A stretch of 64,000 nt of DNA, from contig JADJJU010000001.1 of NCBI GenBank assembly GCA_016706365.1, forward strand, positions 248,001 to 312,000. The letters run 5' to 3'. Below the pieces are notes generated by a model, which saw only the letters and a list, made by a program, of their open reading frames with translations, was not told the DNA's origin and did not search any database. The DNA is from Saprospiraceae bacterium. Its GTDB lineage: Bacteria; Bacteroidota; Bacteroidia; Chitinophagales; Saprospiraceae. Below, piece by piece: positions 37,385 through 45,457 of this stretch. Made by a program: the position numbers and the translations under genes. How positions within the stretch are numbered: position 1 is the stretch's first letter; each line of letters starts with the position of its first letter.

Positions 37385-37545
37385 TAGGGGCTAAAGTACC
37401 AGAGATAGTGACGTCTTGCGTCGCTGCGCTTGCAAAGTGACATCGTCTTCACAAAGAAAAGCTATCTCAAATACACACCCATAACTCACAAACTGGCTGT
37501 TTGCCAACAGCCAAGAGCCAAAAGCTAATAGTTGCTGCTTTCTCC
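37385..37545. repeat. Intergenic repeat island H
   Basis: It contains two AGTGAC motifs flanking a hairpin (TTGCGTCGCTGCGCTTGCAA at 37416-37435) and a heptad run from about 37496 to 37540 (CCAACAG, CCAAGAG, CCAAAAG units). GGCTGTT lies at 37495 and AACAGCC at 37506. It is upstream of the gene at 37576. Confidence 0.75.
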
Positions 37546-37575
37546 AATCTCCCTTAAAAAGACTACCTTTAATCA

Positions 37576-38187
37576 ATGAAATTTTACAGCATTTTCCGAC
37601 ACTTATTCCTGCTTTTCGTACTCCAATTTACATTTCCTCAGTTTTCAGCTGCACAAAGTCCAGCCATTAAAGACTCTCTTGCTATGGATATTTTTTGGCA
37701 AAGACTGGAAGCCTTATGTAGTAAATCTTTCGAAGGTGTTGTCACACATGCCCCGGCAGGTGATACTGCCTTTACAAATAAAGTATTAGTAATGGAAGTT
37801 CGAAAATGCAGTGAAAATGAAATCAGAATTCCGTTCCATGTGGGTGAAAACCGGTCACGCACCTGGGTCCTGACAAAACAAAATAATAGATTACTACTCA
37901 AACATGACCACAGGCATGAAGATGGTTCTGAAGAACATATCACTCAATATGGAGGTTGGACGCCTAATTCAGGTCAGGAAGGTTCTCAAATTTTTATAGC
38001 TGATCAAGCGACAACCGATTTGCTTCCACCGGCTTCTCACAATGTTTGGATGATTGAGATCGACCCGGGAAACATTTTTGCTTATTCACTGCGAAGACAG
38101 GGAAGCGACAGATATTTCAGAGTATCCTTCGATTTGAAAAAAGAAATAAAAGCTCCTCCCGCTCCCTGGGGATGGTCTGATAAGTAA
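37576..38187 (+). CDS. Conserved secreted protein of unknown function
   Basis: This 203-residue protein has a signal peptide (LFLLFVLQFTFPQFSAAQ). The mature part contains FWQRLEALCSKSFEGVV, the polar block HVGENRSRTWVLT, the histidine-rich LKHDHRHEDGSEEHITQYGG and the C-terminal FRVSFDLKKEIKAPPAPWGW. I recognise this pattern from conserved periplasmic proteins found across Bacteroidota and Proteobacteria, but no function is established. The HDHRHEDG block could bind metal; that is speculation. Confidence 0.75.
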   Translation: MKFYSIFRHLFLLFVLQFTFPQFSAAQSPAIKDSLAMDIFWQRLEALCSKSFEGVVTHAPAGDTAFTNKVLVMEVRKCSENEIRIPFHVGENRSRTWVLTKQNNRLLLKHDHRHEDGSEEHITQYGGWTPNSGQEGSQIFIADQATTDLLPPASHNVWMIEIDPGNIFAYSLRRQGSDRYFRVSFDLKKEIKAPPAPWGWSDK

Positions 38188-38532
38188 TGCATGTTAGGTG
38201 GTTGAGAAATCCAAAAGCCACAGAAATCTTCCGATCTCACAATTAATCGGCACAGTTGGAAAACTTAAAATGTAAAATTTAGTAGGTTTGAAGTTAGAAT
38301 ATTCGCGCCTTTGAGAATAATCCGTAAAAAATGGTTTTGAGTATGAACGACGCAGAAAGGTGCTAAATCGGGGGCTGGTGTCGGGGGGCGCGGGACCTTT
38401 AGATTTGTATTTCTAAATAAATAATAAATTGTAGAGGGGTCGGGGGAGTGTTAGTAAGTGTTGTTTTGTGGAAAACTTGAGGCAATGTGTGGCAAATTAT
38501 ATGAGCGCTAAAGACTCCGCGTTTTAATCACC

Positions 38533-38562
38533 TTTCTATCAGGTCCAAAAGCCAGATAGAAA
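38533..38562 (+). other. Stem-loop upstream of IS110 fragment (possible bridge-RNA relic)
   Basis: An 8-bp stem (TTTCTATC with GATAGAAA) plus GG/CC pairs encloses a short loop, about 75 bp upstream of the transposase start. IS110-group elements encode a guide (bridge) RNA in this region; assignment here is inference from position only. Confidence 0.35.
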
Positions 38563-38638
38563 ATTAGGGAAGAACCCATTACAAGGTCTTGGTTTTCACC
38601 TGTTCTCAACAAATTAATTAACATCAAATTTGAAAACA

Positions 38639-38791
38639 ATGGAAAAATTCATCGTGGGTGGAGATATCTCAAAGGACAAAATCAATTTTGCTGTTCAGTA
38701 TGGCAACCAGATAGTCCATGAATGCGAGATAAAGAATTCTTATGCTACACTGAAATCTTTCTCAGGAAGTGCAACAGATCCATCGGGGTGA
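38639..38791 (+). pseudogene. IS110-family transposase N-terminal fragment
   Basis: A 50-codon frame starts ATG and reads MEKFIVGGDISKDKINFAVQ, matching the N-terminus of IS110-family DEDD recombinases; the first catalytic Asp lies in GGDISKD. It continues through IHECEIKNSYATLK-like sequence (here IVHECEIKNSYATLK) and then loses homology and stops. The rest of the roughly 300-residue transposase is absent, so this is a dead element end. About 300 bp of noncoding sequence precedes it, as in intact elements. Confidence 0.75.
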
Positions 38792-39641
38792 TTGCTTTTT
38801 GGTGGTCTTACTAGGGTGCTGTGAGCGGATTTGATGCTTTTGTTTGCTCTGGCTTAGCAATCAAAAATGCCTCAGGATTGATCCGGGGAAAGAACGACAA
38901 ATAGTGCTGCCAGGATTGTTGATGTAATGCTTTATCAGCTAAAATAAGACAAGGGCCAATTATAATGATTACATTAGTGTGAATCCAAAGGGGCTGAAAA
39001 AAGCACATGAGATAGAAAAGAGTGGGTAATGATAAAGATGGGGGACTAGGGTGGAATTACGGATAGCTCTTTTGTTTCCAATTTTCCCTGGGGTGTGGGC
39101 AGCTTCAGGCAGATACAAGGAGGGAGGCAAGCTAAACTTTAAACTTTGTTATTGGGGGTGGCAGCCTATTTGAGAAATCATTTCGTTATACTTAAAATAA
39201 ATTGTGAAACCAAAACGGGAAAGGTGCTAAATGCACCTTTTAAGGAAGCGAACCGAATCCCAAAGTGAGCTCAGTCGAACGCAGGAGTGAGGCTACTCCA
39301 GATTGCCATCTCAAAAAGTAAGAGCCCCACCGGCTCGAGGTTAATTAGAAGTGATCAATTCGAATAAATTTTATTGATACTCTAAACCTACTTTTTCAAG
39401 ATTAAGAATCGTAAAGTTGTCTTCAATGAGTAGCATAATTACTACTTGTAATTATTTCCTTGCAGATAACTACACAGAAAATGACATAATTTATTGAATA
39501 TCCAATAAAAATACTTACCAATTAGGCTCTAAAGAAGTAATTTCCATGCAAAATAAATTCTTTCATCAGCCAAAACTTTGCATTAGTCTAGAATCTGATA
39601 ATATCAACGGTAACAATATAAACGGACAAGCGTTTTATTGA

Positions 39642-39649
39642 TAATTTTG
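39642..39649 (+). promoter_or_regulatory. Candidate -7 promoter box for the M28 peptidase gene
   Basis: TAATTTTG fits TAnnTTTG and is about 74 bp upstream of the ATG at 39723. A -33 element is not obvious. Confidence 0.4.
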
Positions 39650-39722
39650 TATATCTCAAACCAGCCACAGGAGTTTATTTTTTGCATAATTTCATTATTC
39701 ACTTTTCCTATTCTATATTAAT

Positions 39723-41240
39723 ATGAAGTTTCTTCACGTCTGTACCTTTCTGCTATTTAGCATCTTAGCCTTCTCTCAGGCGAAATCAACATCGATTCCG
39801 ATAAGTAGTGACCGTGAATTGGTGGAACAACATATCCGCTTTTTGGCCTCAGACGAACTGAAAGGCCGTAGAGTGTTATCTGAGGGCATCGAAGTCGCAG
39901 GACAATATATTGCAGATTATTACTCTATGAATGGCATTAAACCCCTTGGAGAAGAAGATACTTACTTTCAAAAAGTGCCGCTTAAAATCTCCCAACCAGC
40001 AGGGAGTGGATCTATGAGTGTAGGTAAAGAATCGTTCGAACTTGGTAAAAATTTAGTGATTCTGTCAGGTAAGAAGGTTGATTTGAAGCAACACGCTTCT
40101 ATATTTGCCGGACATGGATGGATAGATTCTACCAGGAATCATGATGACTACAAAAACCTGGACATCAAAGGGAAAATTGTTTATGTACTCCCGGGCACAC
40201 CTGAAAGCAGCAGTCCAATGGCCGTATTTGAAGCGATGGCCTCCAAACAAGCATGGGCAAGTGAGAAAGGTGCAGTTGCACTGATCGAACTATACCGCCT
40301 TAATAATTTTCCATTCCAATTCTTCGTGAATTACTTCAATAAGGAACAAATCAGTCTTAGCAAGGATGGTAAGGAAAATTCTGATCAAATGACATATGCA
40401 TGGATCAAAGAAACGGATTTGGAAAACATTAATGCATTGAAAGGAAAAGCTTCTTTCTTATCAGATTTAAAACATTCAGGAGTTGAATCCACTATAAGTA
40501 TTTGTCGCAATGTAGTAGGTCTTATTCAGGGCTCAGATCCTGAACTTTCCAAAGAGTATATTCTTGTTACGGCACACTATGATCACGTGGGTGTTGGAGA
40601 GCAAGGTGGAGCAGCTTATTCTGAAGAAGACAGTATATTCAATGGAGCCCGGGATAATGCCATTGGAGTATCCGCATTGCTAAGCACGGCGAAATTACTG
40701 GCAGAAAATCGTCCTCAACGCTCTATTATTTTTGCTGCTGTCACTGCAGAGGAAGTAGGCCTCCTTGGAAGCAAATATTTCGCAGATCATACGCCAGTTC
40801 CAATTGAACAAATCATTTACAATATTAATACTGATGGGGCGGGATATAATAATACAAATGCTATATCTGTAATAGGATTCGGACGAACCGGGGTTGATGA
40901 TTTGTTGTTCAAAGCGAGTAAAGAAAAACAATTGGAAATCATTCCCAATCCCGTTCCGGAGCAAAATTTGTTTGACAGGTCAGACAATGTTTCATTTGCA
41001 GTGAAAGGAATTCCTGCCATATGTGTAAGTCCGGGCATAACAAGTTTTGATGCAGTACTAATGAAAAATTACCATCAGGTATCTGATGAAGCTGATACTA
41101 TTGATTTTGATTATGTCACAAAATACTGCCAGACTTTCGCCCAGGCAACTCAGCTCATTGCAAACTGGACTCAAAAACCATTCTGGGTCACAGGAGATAA
41201 GTATGAAGATGCGGGTAAAAAGCTATATGGCTTAGAATAA
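39723..41240 (+). CDS. M28-family zinc aminopeptidase
   Basis: This 505-residue exported peptidase has a signal peptide (FLLFSILAFSQAKS), an N-terminal region with a PA-like insert, and a C-terminal M28 catalytic domain. Visible zinc/catalytic residues: His and Asp in TAHYDHVGVG (about 282-291), Asp in GARDNAIG (about 309), Glu-Glu in AEEVGLLGS (about 341), Asp in NTDGAG (about 369) and His in YHQVSDEAD (about 449). It would release N-terminal amino acids in the periplasm or outside. It appears monocistronic. Confidence 0.92.
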   Translation: MKFLHVCTFLLFSILAFSQAKSTSIPISSDRELVEQHIRFLASDELKGRRVLSEGIEVAGQYIADYYSMNGIKPLGEEDTYFQKVPLKISQPAGSGSMSVGKESFELGKNLVILSGKKVDLKQHASIFAGHGWIDSTRNHDDYKNLDIKGKIVYVLPGTPESSSPMAVFEAMASKQAWASEKGAVALIELYRLNNFPFQFFVNYFNKEQISLSKDGKENSDQMTYAWIKETDLENINALKGKASFLSDLKHSGVESTISICRNVVGLIQGSDPELSKEYILVTAHYDHVGVGEQGGAAYSEEDSIFNGARDNAIGVSALLSTAKLLAENRPQRSIIFAAVTAEEVGLLGSKYFADHTPVPIEQIIYNINTDGAGYNNTNAISVIGFGRTGVDDLLFKASKEKQLEIIPNPVPEQNLFDRSDNVSFAVKGIPAICVSPGITSFDAVLMKNYHQVSDEADTIDFDYVTKYCQTFAQATQLIANWTQKPFWVTGDKYEDAGKKLYGLE

Positions 41241-41264
41241 AGTTGTCATTCTTTCGGGCTATAG

Positions 41265-41380
41265 ATGTAGAAAGGGTGACATCTTGCTGCGCTGCGCTTG
41301 CAAGGTGACGTGTTTTGCCTACGTCAAAAGGTGACATCCTGGCTAGCTTCGCTATCCAAGGTGACGCTTTTTGCTTATGT
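41265..41380. repeat. AAGGTGAC-hairpin repeat array 1
   Basis: The motif A(A/G)GGTGAC(A/G)TC-like occurs at 41272, 41302, 41327 and 41358, spaced 25-31 bp. Between copies lie short inverted repeats: CTTGC...GCAAG (41283-41304), TGACGT...ACGTCA (41306-41326) and GGCTAGC TTC GCTATCC (41341-41357). The array follows the peptidase stop codon. Confidence 0.8.
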
Positions 41381-41424
41381 AATAGGCGCATCTTACGATG
41401 GGGATTTAGTGCGGCCTTTCCTGT

Positions 41425-41630
41425 TGTTCAGCCAAAAGCTAGCAGTTAGAGGCAAGAAGCCAGATGCGGCTGTTTTCTAGAAGCTTGTGACTTGAGGTTG
41501 CTTTTCACTCCGGCAGTTTGCCAACACCCAAGGGCCAAAAGCCAACAGCTGGCTGTTCAGGCTGCTTGCCAGAAGCTAGAGGCCAGAAGCCAGAAGCGGC
41601 TGTACTCTCGAAGCTCGCAGCTTCTGAAAC
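41425..41630. repeat. Intergenic repeat island J (continuous heptads)
   Basis: A 7-bp register can be followed for about 200 bp with units such as AAGCCAG, CCAGAAG, GCCAACA and TAGAAGC. GGCTGTT is at 41468 and 41551. It ends at the radA stop codon. No gene is seen. Confidence 0.85.
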
Positions 41631-42997
41631 TACCCCAACAACAGTGTCACCAACTCCGTCACCTTCCCAAGCGGATGCAGTTTCAGCGTTCCATGCGAAG
41701 CACTAATTCCCTTCATATTATACTTGGACACAACCATATTCGTGAATCCAAGTTTAGAAGCTTCCTGAATCCTGGATTCAATGCGGTTTACCGCTCTGAT
41801 TTCTCCGGAAAGGCCGATCTCTCCTGCAAAACACCAACCTTCCGGTATGGCATTGTCTTCTAATGATGAAATCAAAGCAGCAGCAATGGCTAAGTCAATA
41901 GCAGGATCATCTACCCGAATCCCACCTGCAATATTTAGAAATACATCCTGTTGAATAAAATGAACCCCCGCCCTTTTCTCCAGGACTGCTAATAGCATTG
42001 CCAGTCGTCTCAAATCAAATCCGGTTGCAGACCTTTGCGAGGTACTGTAAACCGACGAACTGACCAGGGCCTGAGCTTCAATCAGCATAGGACGTAAACC
42101 TTCTACTGTGGCAGCTATAGCACTTCCACTGAGATCCTCATCTTTCTGTGAAATCAACATTTCAGAGGGATTGTCCACTTGTCTTAAACCAGTGCCTCTC
42201 ATTTCATAAATTCCAAGCTCATCTGTCGAGCCAAATCTATTTTTCTTAGTTCTCAATATACGATAGATATTATTATTATCTCCCTCAAACTGGAGCACTG
42301 TATCTACAATATGCTCCAATAATTTAGGTCCGGCAATATCTCCTTCCTTGTTGATATGACCGATGATAAAAATCGGAATACCGCTTGTCTTTGCATATCT
42401 CTGAAGTGCCCCCGTACATTCTCTGATCTGCGAGATGCTTCCGGGTGTACTTTCCAGGAGGGGAGAATATGCTGTTTGAATAGAGTCAATAATAACCAGT
42501 CCCGGCTCCAGCTCGTCGATAGCCTGAAAAATCAGATCCAGATTAGTTTCTGTAAATAAAAAACACGATTCAGATGATTGACCAATACGATCGGCCCTAA
42601 GTTTGATCTGTTCTTCACTCTCTTCACCTGAGACATATAGCACTTTCAGACCGCCCTCAAGAGCTAACTGAAGTAATAAAGTTGATTTTCCAATCCCAGG
42701 ATGTCCTCCAATAAGAACAATAGATCCGGGAACAATTCCTCCTCCAAGTACTCTGTTAAATTCCATATCCCGGGTCACAAATCTGGTTGTTCCTGAAGAC
42801 TCGACCTGACCCAATAACTTCGGCTTACTCGCAGACTTCCTGCCGGCCTTTCTGCTGAGTGGCATATCTTCATTATTGCGGATGACTACTTCTTCCTGCA
42901 GGCTGTTCCAGGTGCCGCAAGATGCACACTTTCCTTCCCAACGAGCATAAGAAGTTCCGCAATTTGAACAGACATAAGAAGTTCGGACTTTAGACAA
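41630..42997 (-). CDS. radA: DNA repair protein RadA
   Basis: This 455-residue RecA-like ATPase has an N-terminal four-cysteine zinc finger (CSNCG, CASCG, about residues 10-30), Walker A GGHPGIGKST (about 94-103), the RadA-specific KNRFG motif (KKNRFGSTDELG) and a C-terminal Lon-protease-like domain (GGIRVDDPAIDLAIAAA). RadA promotes branch migration during recombination. The stop lies at the edge of a heptad array. It is divergent from scpB. Confidence 0.95.
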   Translation of the reverse strand: MSKVRTSYVCSNCGTSYARWEGKCASCGTWNSLQEEVVIRNNEDMPLSRKAGRKSASKPKLLGQVESSGTTRFVTRDMEFNRVLGGGIVPGSIVLIGGHPGIGKSTLLLQLALEGGLKVLYVSGEESEEQIKLRADRIGQSSESCFLFTETNLDLIFQAIDELEPGLVIIDSIQTAYSPLLESTPGSISQIRECTGALQRYAKTSGIPIFIIGHINKEGDIAGPKLLEHIVDTVLQFEGDNNNIYRILRTKKNRFGSTDELGIYEMRGTGLRQVDNPSEMLISQKDEDLSGSAIAATVEGLRPMLIEAQALVSSSVYSTSQRSATGFDLRRLAMLLAVLEKRAGVHFIQQDVFLNIAGGIRVDDPAIDLAIAAALISSLEDNAIPEGWCFAGEIGLSGEIRAVNRIESRIQEASKLGFTNMVVSKYNMKGISASHGTLKLHPLGKVTELVTLLLG

Positions 42998-43046
42998 AGT
43001 ATTGGAGTTTTAGATGAAGCTTAGTGGCTGAAAGGTAGGAAGTTCT

Positions 43047-43054
43047 TATCTTTG
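43047..43054 (+). promoter_or_regulatory. Candidate -7 promoter box for scpB
   Basis: TATCTTTG matches TAnnTTTG and lies 15 bp before the ATG at 43070. A -33 element is not clear. Confidence 0.4.
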
Positions 43055-43069
43055 AACCAAATAACAAAT

Positions 43070-43642
43070 ATGGATTGGACCAAAAGGCATATTGAAGCGC
43101 TGATTTTCACAGCACAACAACCTATTTCAATCGAAGAAATTCAGGGTGTTTTAGAAGAAAGTCTGGGTCATTCCATCGATATTGCCTTTTTAGAAGCTCA
43201 GATTTGTGAGCTGATGGAATCTCATCAGAATTCTGAAAGCAGCATTGAAATACAGGAAATAGATGGTGGTTATCTGTTCCTGACGAAATCCGAATTTCAT
43301 AATTCCATTCAGGTGATGCTCAAACAATCCAGTGGTAAAAAGCTGACAAATGCTGCACTGGAGACCCTGGCCATTATAGCTTATAAGCAACCCGTTACCA
43401 AAACTATGATTGAATCGATCCGCGGAGTTCAATCTGATTACCTGATTCAGAAGCTTTTAGATAAAGATTTAGTAACGATTACAGGCCGGGAAGAATCTCC
43501 GGGACGACCTTTGCTCTACGCAACCAGTGAACGATTTATGGATTATTTCGGTTTAAAGGACATTAAAGATCTGCCTAAACTGAAAGATTTTAAAATGCCG
43601 GAAAACACCATCGGGGTGTCTGATTTGGCTATGGAAAATTGA
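43070..43642 (+). CDS. scpB: Segregation and condensation protein ScpB
   Basis: This protein has about 190 residues and two winged-helix regions: HIEALIFTAQQPISIEEIQ at the start and the conserved TNAALETLAIIAYKQPVTKTM...IRGV segment near residues 95-120, then GRPLLYATSERFMDYFGL. ScpB works with ScpA and SMC in chromosome condensation. The ATG at 43070 is chosen over an upstream TTG at 43052, since it fits the family start. It is followed closely by the DUF2480 gene and a lytic transglycosylase. Confidence 0.93.
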   Translation: MDWTKRHIEALIFTAQQPISIEEIQGVLEESLGHSIDIAFLEAQICELMESHQNSESSIEIQEIDGGYLFLTKSEFHNSIQVMLKQSSGKKLTNAALETLAIIAYKQPVTKTMIESIRGVQSDYLIQKLLDKDLVTITGREESPGRPLLYATSERFMDYFGLKDIKDLPKLKDFKMPENTIGVSDLAMEN

Positions 43643-43667
43643 TTTACCGCTCTGTTGATTATCAAAT

Positions 43668-44183
43668 ATGCAAGAAATACTAGTAAATAAAGTCGCTCAA
43701 AGTGGTTTGATCACAATAAAATTGGAAGATTGGTTTCCAAAACAGGATATGCTTGAACTGGACATTAAGCAATTCTTGTTTCACGGGTTAATTTTGAAAG
43801 AGAAAGATTATCGGGAATCAATGGCTCAGCTGGATTGGTCACAATACCAGGACAAGGTTTTATGCGTTTACTGCTCTACGGATGCCATTATACCTGTATG
43901 GGCATATATGCTGATTGCAGTGCACTCAGAAGCTTTTGTTGATTCCGTATATTTTGGGACGAAAGAATCGTATATCAGACATTATTACAGTATTCAGATT
44001 GGACAATTAGATGTAACACCATATGTTGAAGGCAGATTGGTGATCAAAGGTTGTGGTGATTTACCCGTTCCGGCGAGTGCATACATGGACCTAACGGCAC
44101 GATTGGTACCAGTTGCGAAGAGTATTTTTTACGGTGAGCCCTGCTCGACAGTTCCCGTTTTCAAACAAAAAAAGAACATTTAA
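43668..44183 (+). CDS. DUF2480 family protein
   Basis: This 171-residue protein matches the Bacteroidota family DUF2480: VNKVAQSGLITIKLEDWFP at the start, LFHGLILKEKDYRESM, DAIIPVWAYMLIAV and the C-terminal VIKGCGDLPVPASAYMDLT and GEPCSTVPVFKQ. The function is unknown. It lies 25 bp after scpB and 12 bp before the transglycosylase gene, suggesting one transcription unit. Confidence 0.92.
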   Translation: MQEILVNKVAQSGLITIKLEDWFPKQDMLELDIKQFLFHGLILKEKDYRESMAQLDWSQYQDKVLCVYCSTDAIIPVWAYMLIAVHSEAFVDSVYFGTKESYIRHYYSIQIGQLDVTPYVEGRLVIKGCGDLPVPASAYMDLTARLVPVAKSIFYGEPCSTVPVFKQKKNI

Positions 44184-44195
44184 AATCATATCATT

Positions 44196-45119
44196 ATGGG
44201 AAAGCCCGGCGCTATTTATTCATTATCAGTCATCGCATTCGTTACGCTGGCTCTGTTTGTTTCATTAAGAGACAAAGCTCCAAATGCAGAGGAAAAAACT
44301 GCAATGGCAGAAAATAAAACGTCTCTGCCTCAAGTGATAAAAGCTATAGATCTCAACAGAGACTTTGATTTTGCAGGTGAAATTCTCCCAATGGATAATT
44401 TCGATGTGTATGAGAGATTAGATCGCGAGATTCTCGTCAATGCTTATACACATGCCACGACACTGCTGAATCTTAAGACAGCCCAAAGATATTTTCCTTT
44501 ATTTGACAGAATTCTGGCTGCAAATGGCGTTCCGGAGGACTTTAAATTCCTGGCTGTTGCAGAAAGTAATTTTAGACATGGCACATCTTCTGCCGGTGCA
44601 AAAGGAATCTGGCAATTCATGCCGACCACTGCAAAAGGATTCGGACTTGAAATTACTGAAGAAGTGGATGAACGCATGCATGTTGAGAAATCAACAGAAG
44701 CAGCTTGTAAATTACTTCAAAATTATAAAAGAAGATTTGGAACATGGACATTGGCAGCTTCCGCTTATAATTTTGGTGAAACCAGAATGGCAAAGGAAAT
44801 AGCTGCTCAACAAACCACATCTTTTTACGAAATGAATTTGAATGTTGAAACATCCAGATATATGTTCCGTCTGGTTGCTATTAAAGAGATCATGACATTT
44901 CCTGATCATTATGGATTTCAACTGGACAAAAATGAGTTTTATCAGCCACTCGTAGATTATAAAGTCGTAGATGTAAATAGCTCTATCACGAGCCTTGCAG
45001 ATTTTGCAAAAGAGAACGGAACTACCTACAGAATGCTGAAACTTTATAATCCCTGGTTGATAGCTTCAAAGCTCACCGTGAAACCCGGCAAGTCATATAA
45101 ACTAAAAATTCCAGCCTGA
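44196..45119 (+). CDS. Lytic transglycosylase, SLT/MltD-like
   Basis: This 307-residue protein has an N-terminal membrane segment (AIYSLSVIAFVTLALFVSL) and a goose-lysozyme-like SLT domain with the catalytic Glu in AESNFRHGTSSAGAKGIWQF (about residue 128) and the AASAYNFGE motif (about residue 190). The C-terminal ADFAKENGTTYRMLKLYNPW with KPGKSYKLKIP resembles a LysM peptidoglycan-binding domain. It cleaves peptidoglycan in the periplasm. It is likely co-transcribed with DUF2480. Confidence 0.92.
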   Translation: MGKPGAIYSLSVIAFVTLALFVSLRDKAPNAEEKTAMAENKTSLPQVIKAIDLNRDFDFAGEILPMDNFDVYERLDREILVNAYTHATTLLNLKTAQRYFPLFDRILAANGVPEDFKFLAVAESNFRHGTSSAGAKGIWQFMPTTAKGFGLEITEEVDERMHVEKSTEAACKLLQNYKRRFGTWTLAASAYNFGETRMAKEIAAQQTTSFYEMNLNVETSRYMFRLVAIKEIMTFPDHYGFQLDKNEFYQPLVDYKVVDVNSSITSLADFAKENGTTYRMLKLYNPWLIASKLTVKPGKSYKLKIPA

Positions 45120-45457
45120 TTTTATTTTAATAATTCATTTATAGTGAATCAAAATATTGCGAATCTGTATCTTACATATTATGTTAAATAATATTTATAT
45201 CTTGTATCTTGGTAAGTTCGATGAGCAAAATTAAAATTTAAATTGTTGAAAAAATATTGCCCCAGAGTTGGCAAAACCTTTATAACCCTGGATGCAATCC
45301 AGGGTATAGAAACCAGAACACCGTTTTGGCGAGAATTTTGCCTTCTTTCAGGCAAAAATTCATTCCAAAACCAAAAGCCTCAGAATCCGCCAAAATCAAA
45401 TTAAATTAGTGAATTAATCCTACTAACAAATTTTTAAATCCTGTAAAAACAATCCAG
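45120..45457. other. Intergenic region upstream of pgk with two stem-loops
   Basis: No gene is seen. A 9-bp stem (ACCCTGGAT with ATCCAGGGT) lies at 45285-45305, and a nested hairpin at 45323-45371 pairs GTTTTGG with CCAAAAC outside and TTTTGCC with GGCAAAA inside. They could be terminator or 5' leader structures of pgk. Confidence 0.6.

Larger units (their letters stand above)
38188..39722. other. 1.5-kb gene-poor region with IS110 relic
   Basis: Apart from the IS110 transposase fragment (38639-38791) and a weak minus-strand frame (38811-39008, with one hydrophobic stretch NVIIIIGPCLILA, not supported as a gene), I see no coding sequence. A 13-mer AAAGGTGCTAAAT occurs at 38356 and 39220 in the same orientation, possibly marking the remains of one element. 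G-rich runs at 38370-38395 stand out from the AT-leaning surroundings. The last 300 bp are AT-rich and lead into the peptidase gene. Confidence 0.6.

Noticed and set aside
38811..39008. 65-residue minus-strand frame with a hydrophobic stretch
   Set aside because: It has no recognisable family and lies in a degraded IS region; the frame continues upstream without a clear start, so chance is as likely as a gene fragment.
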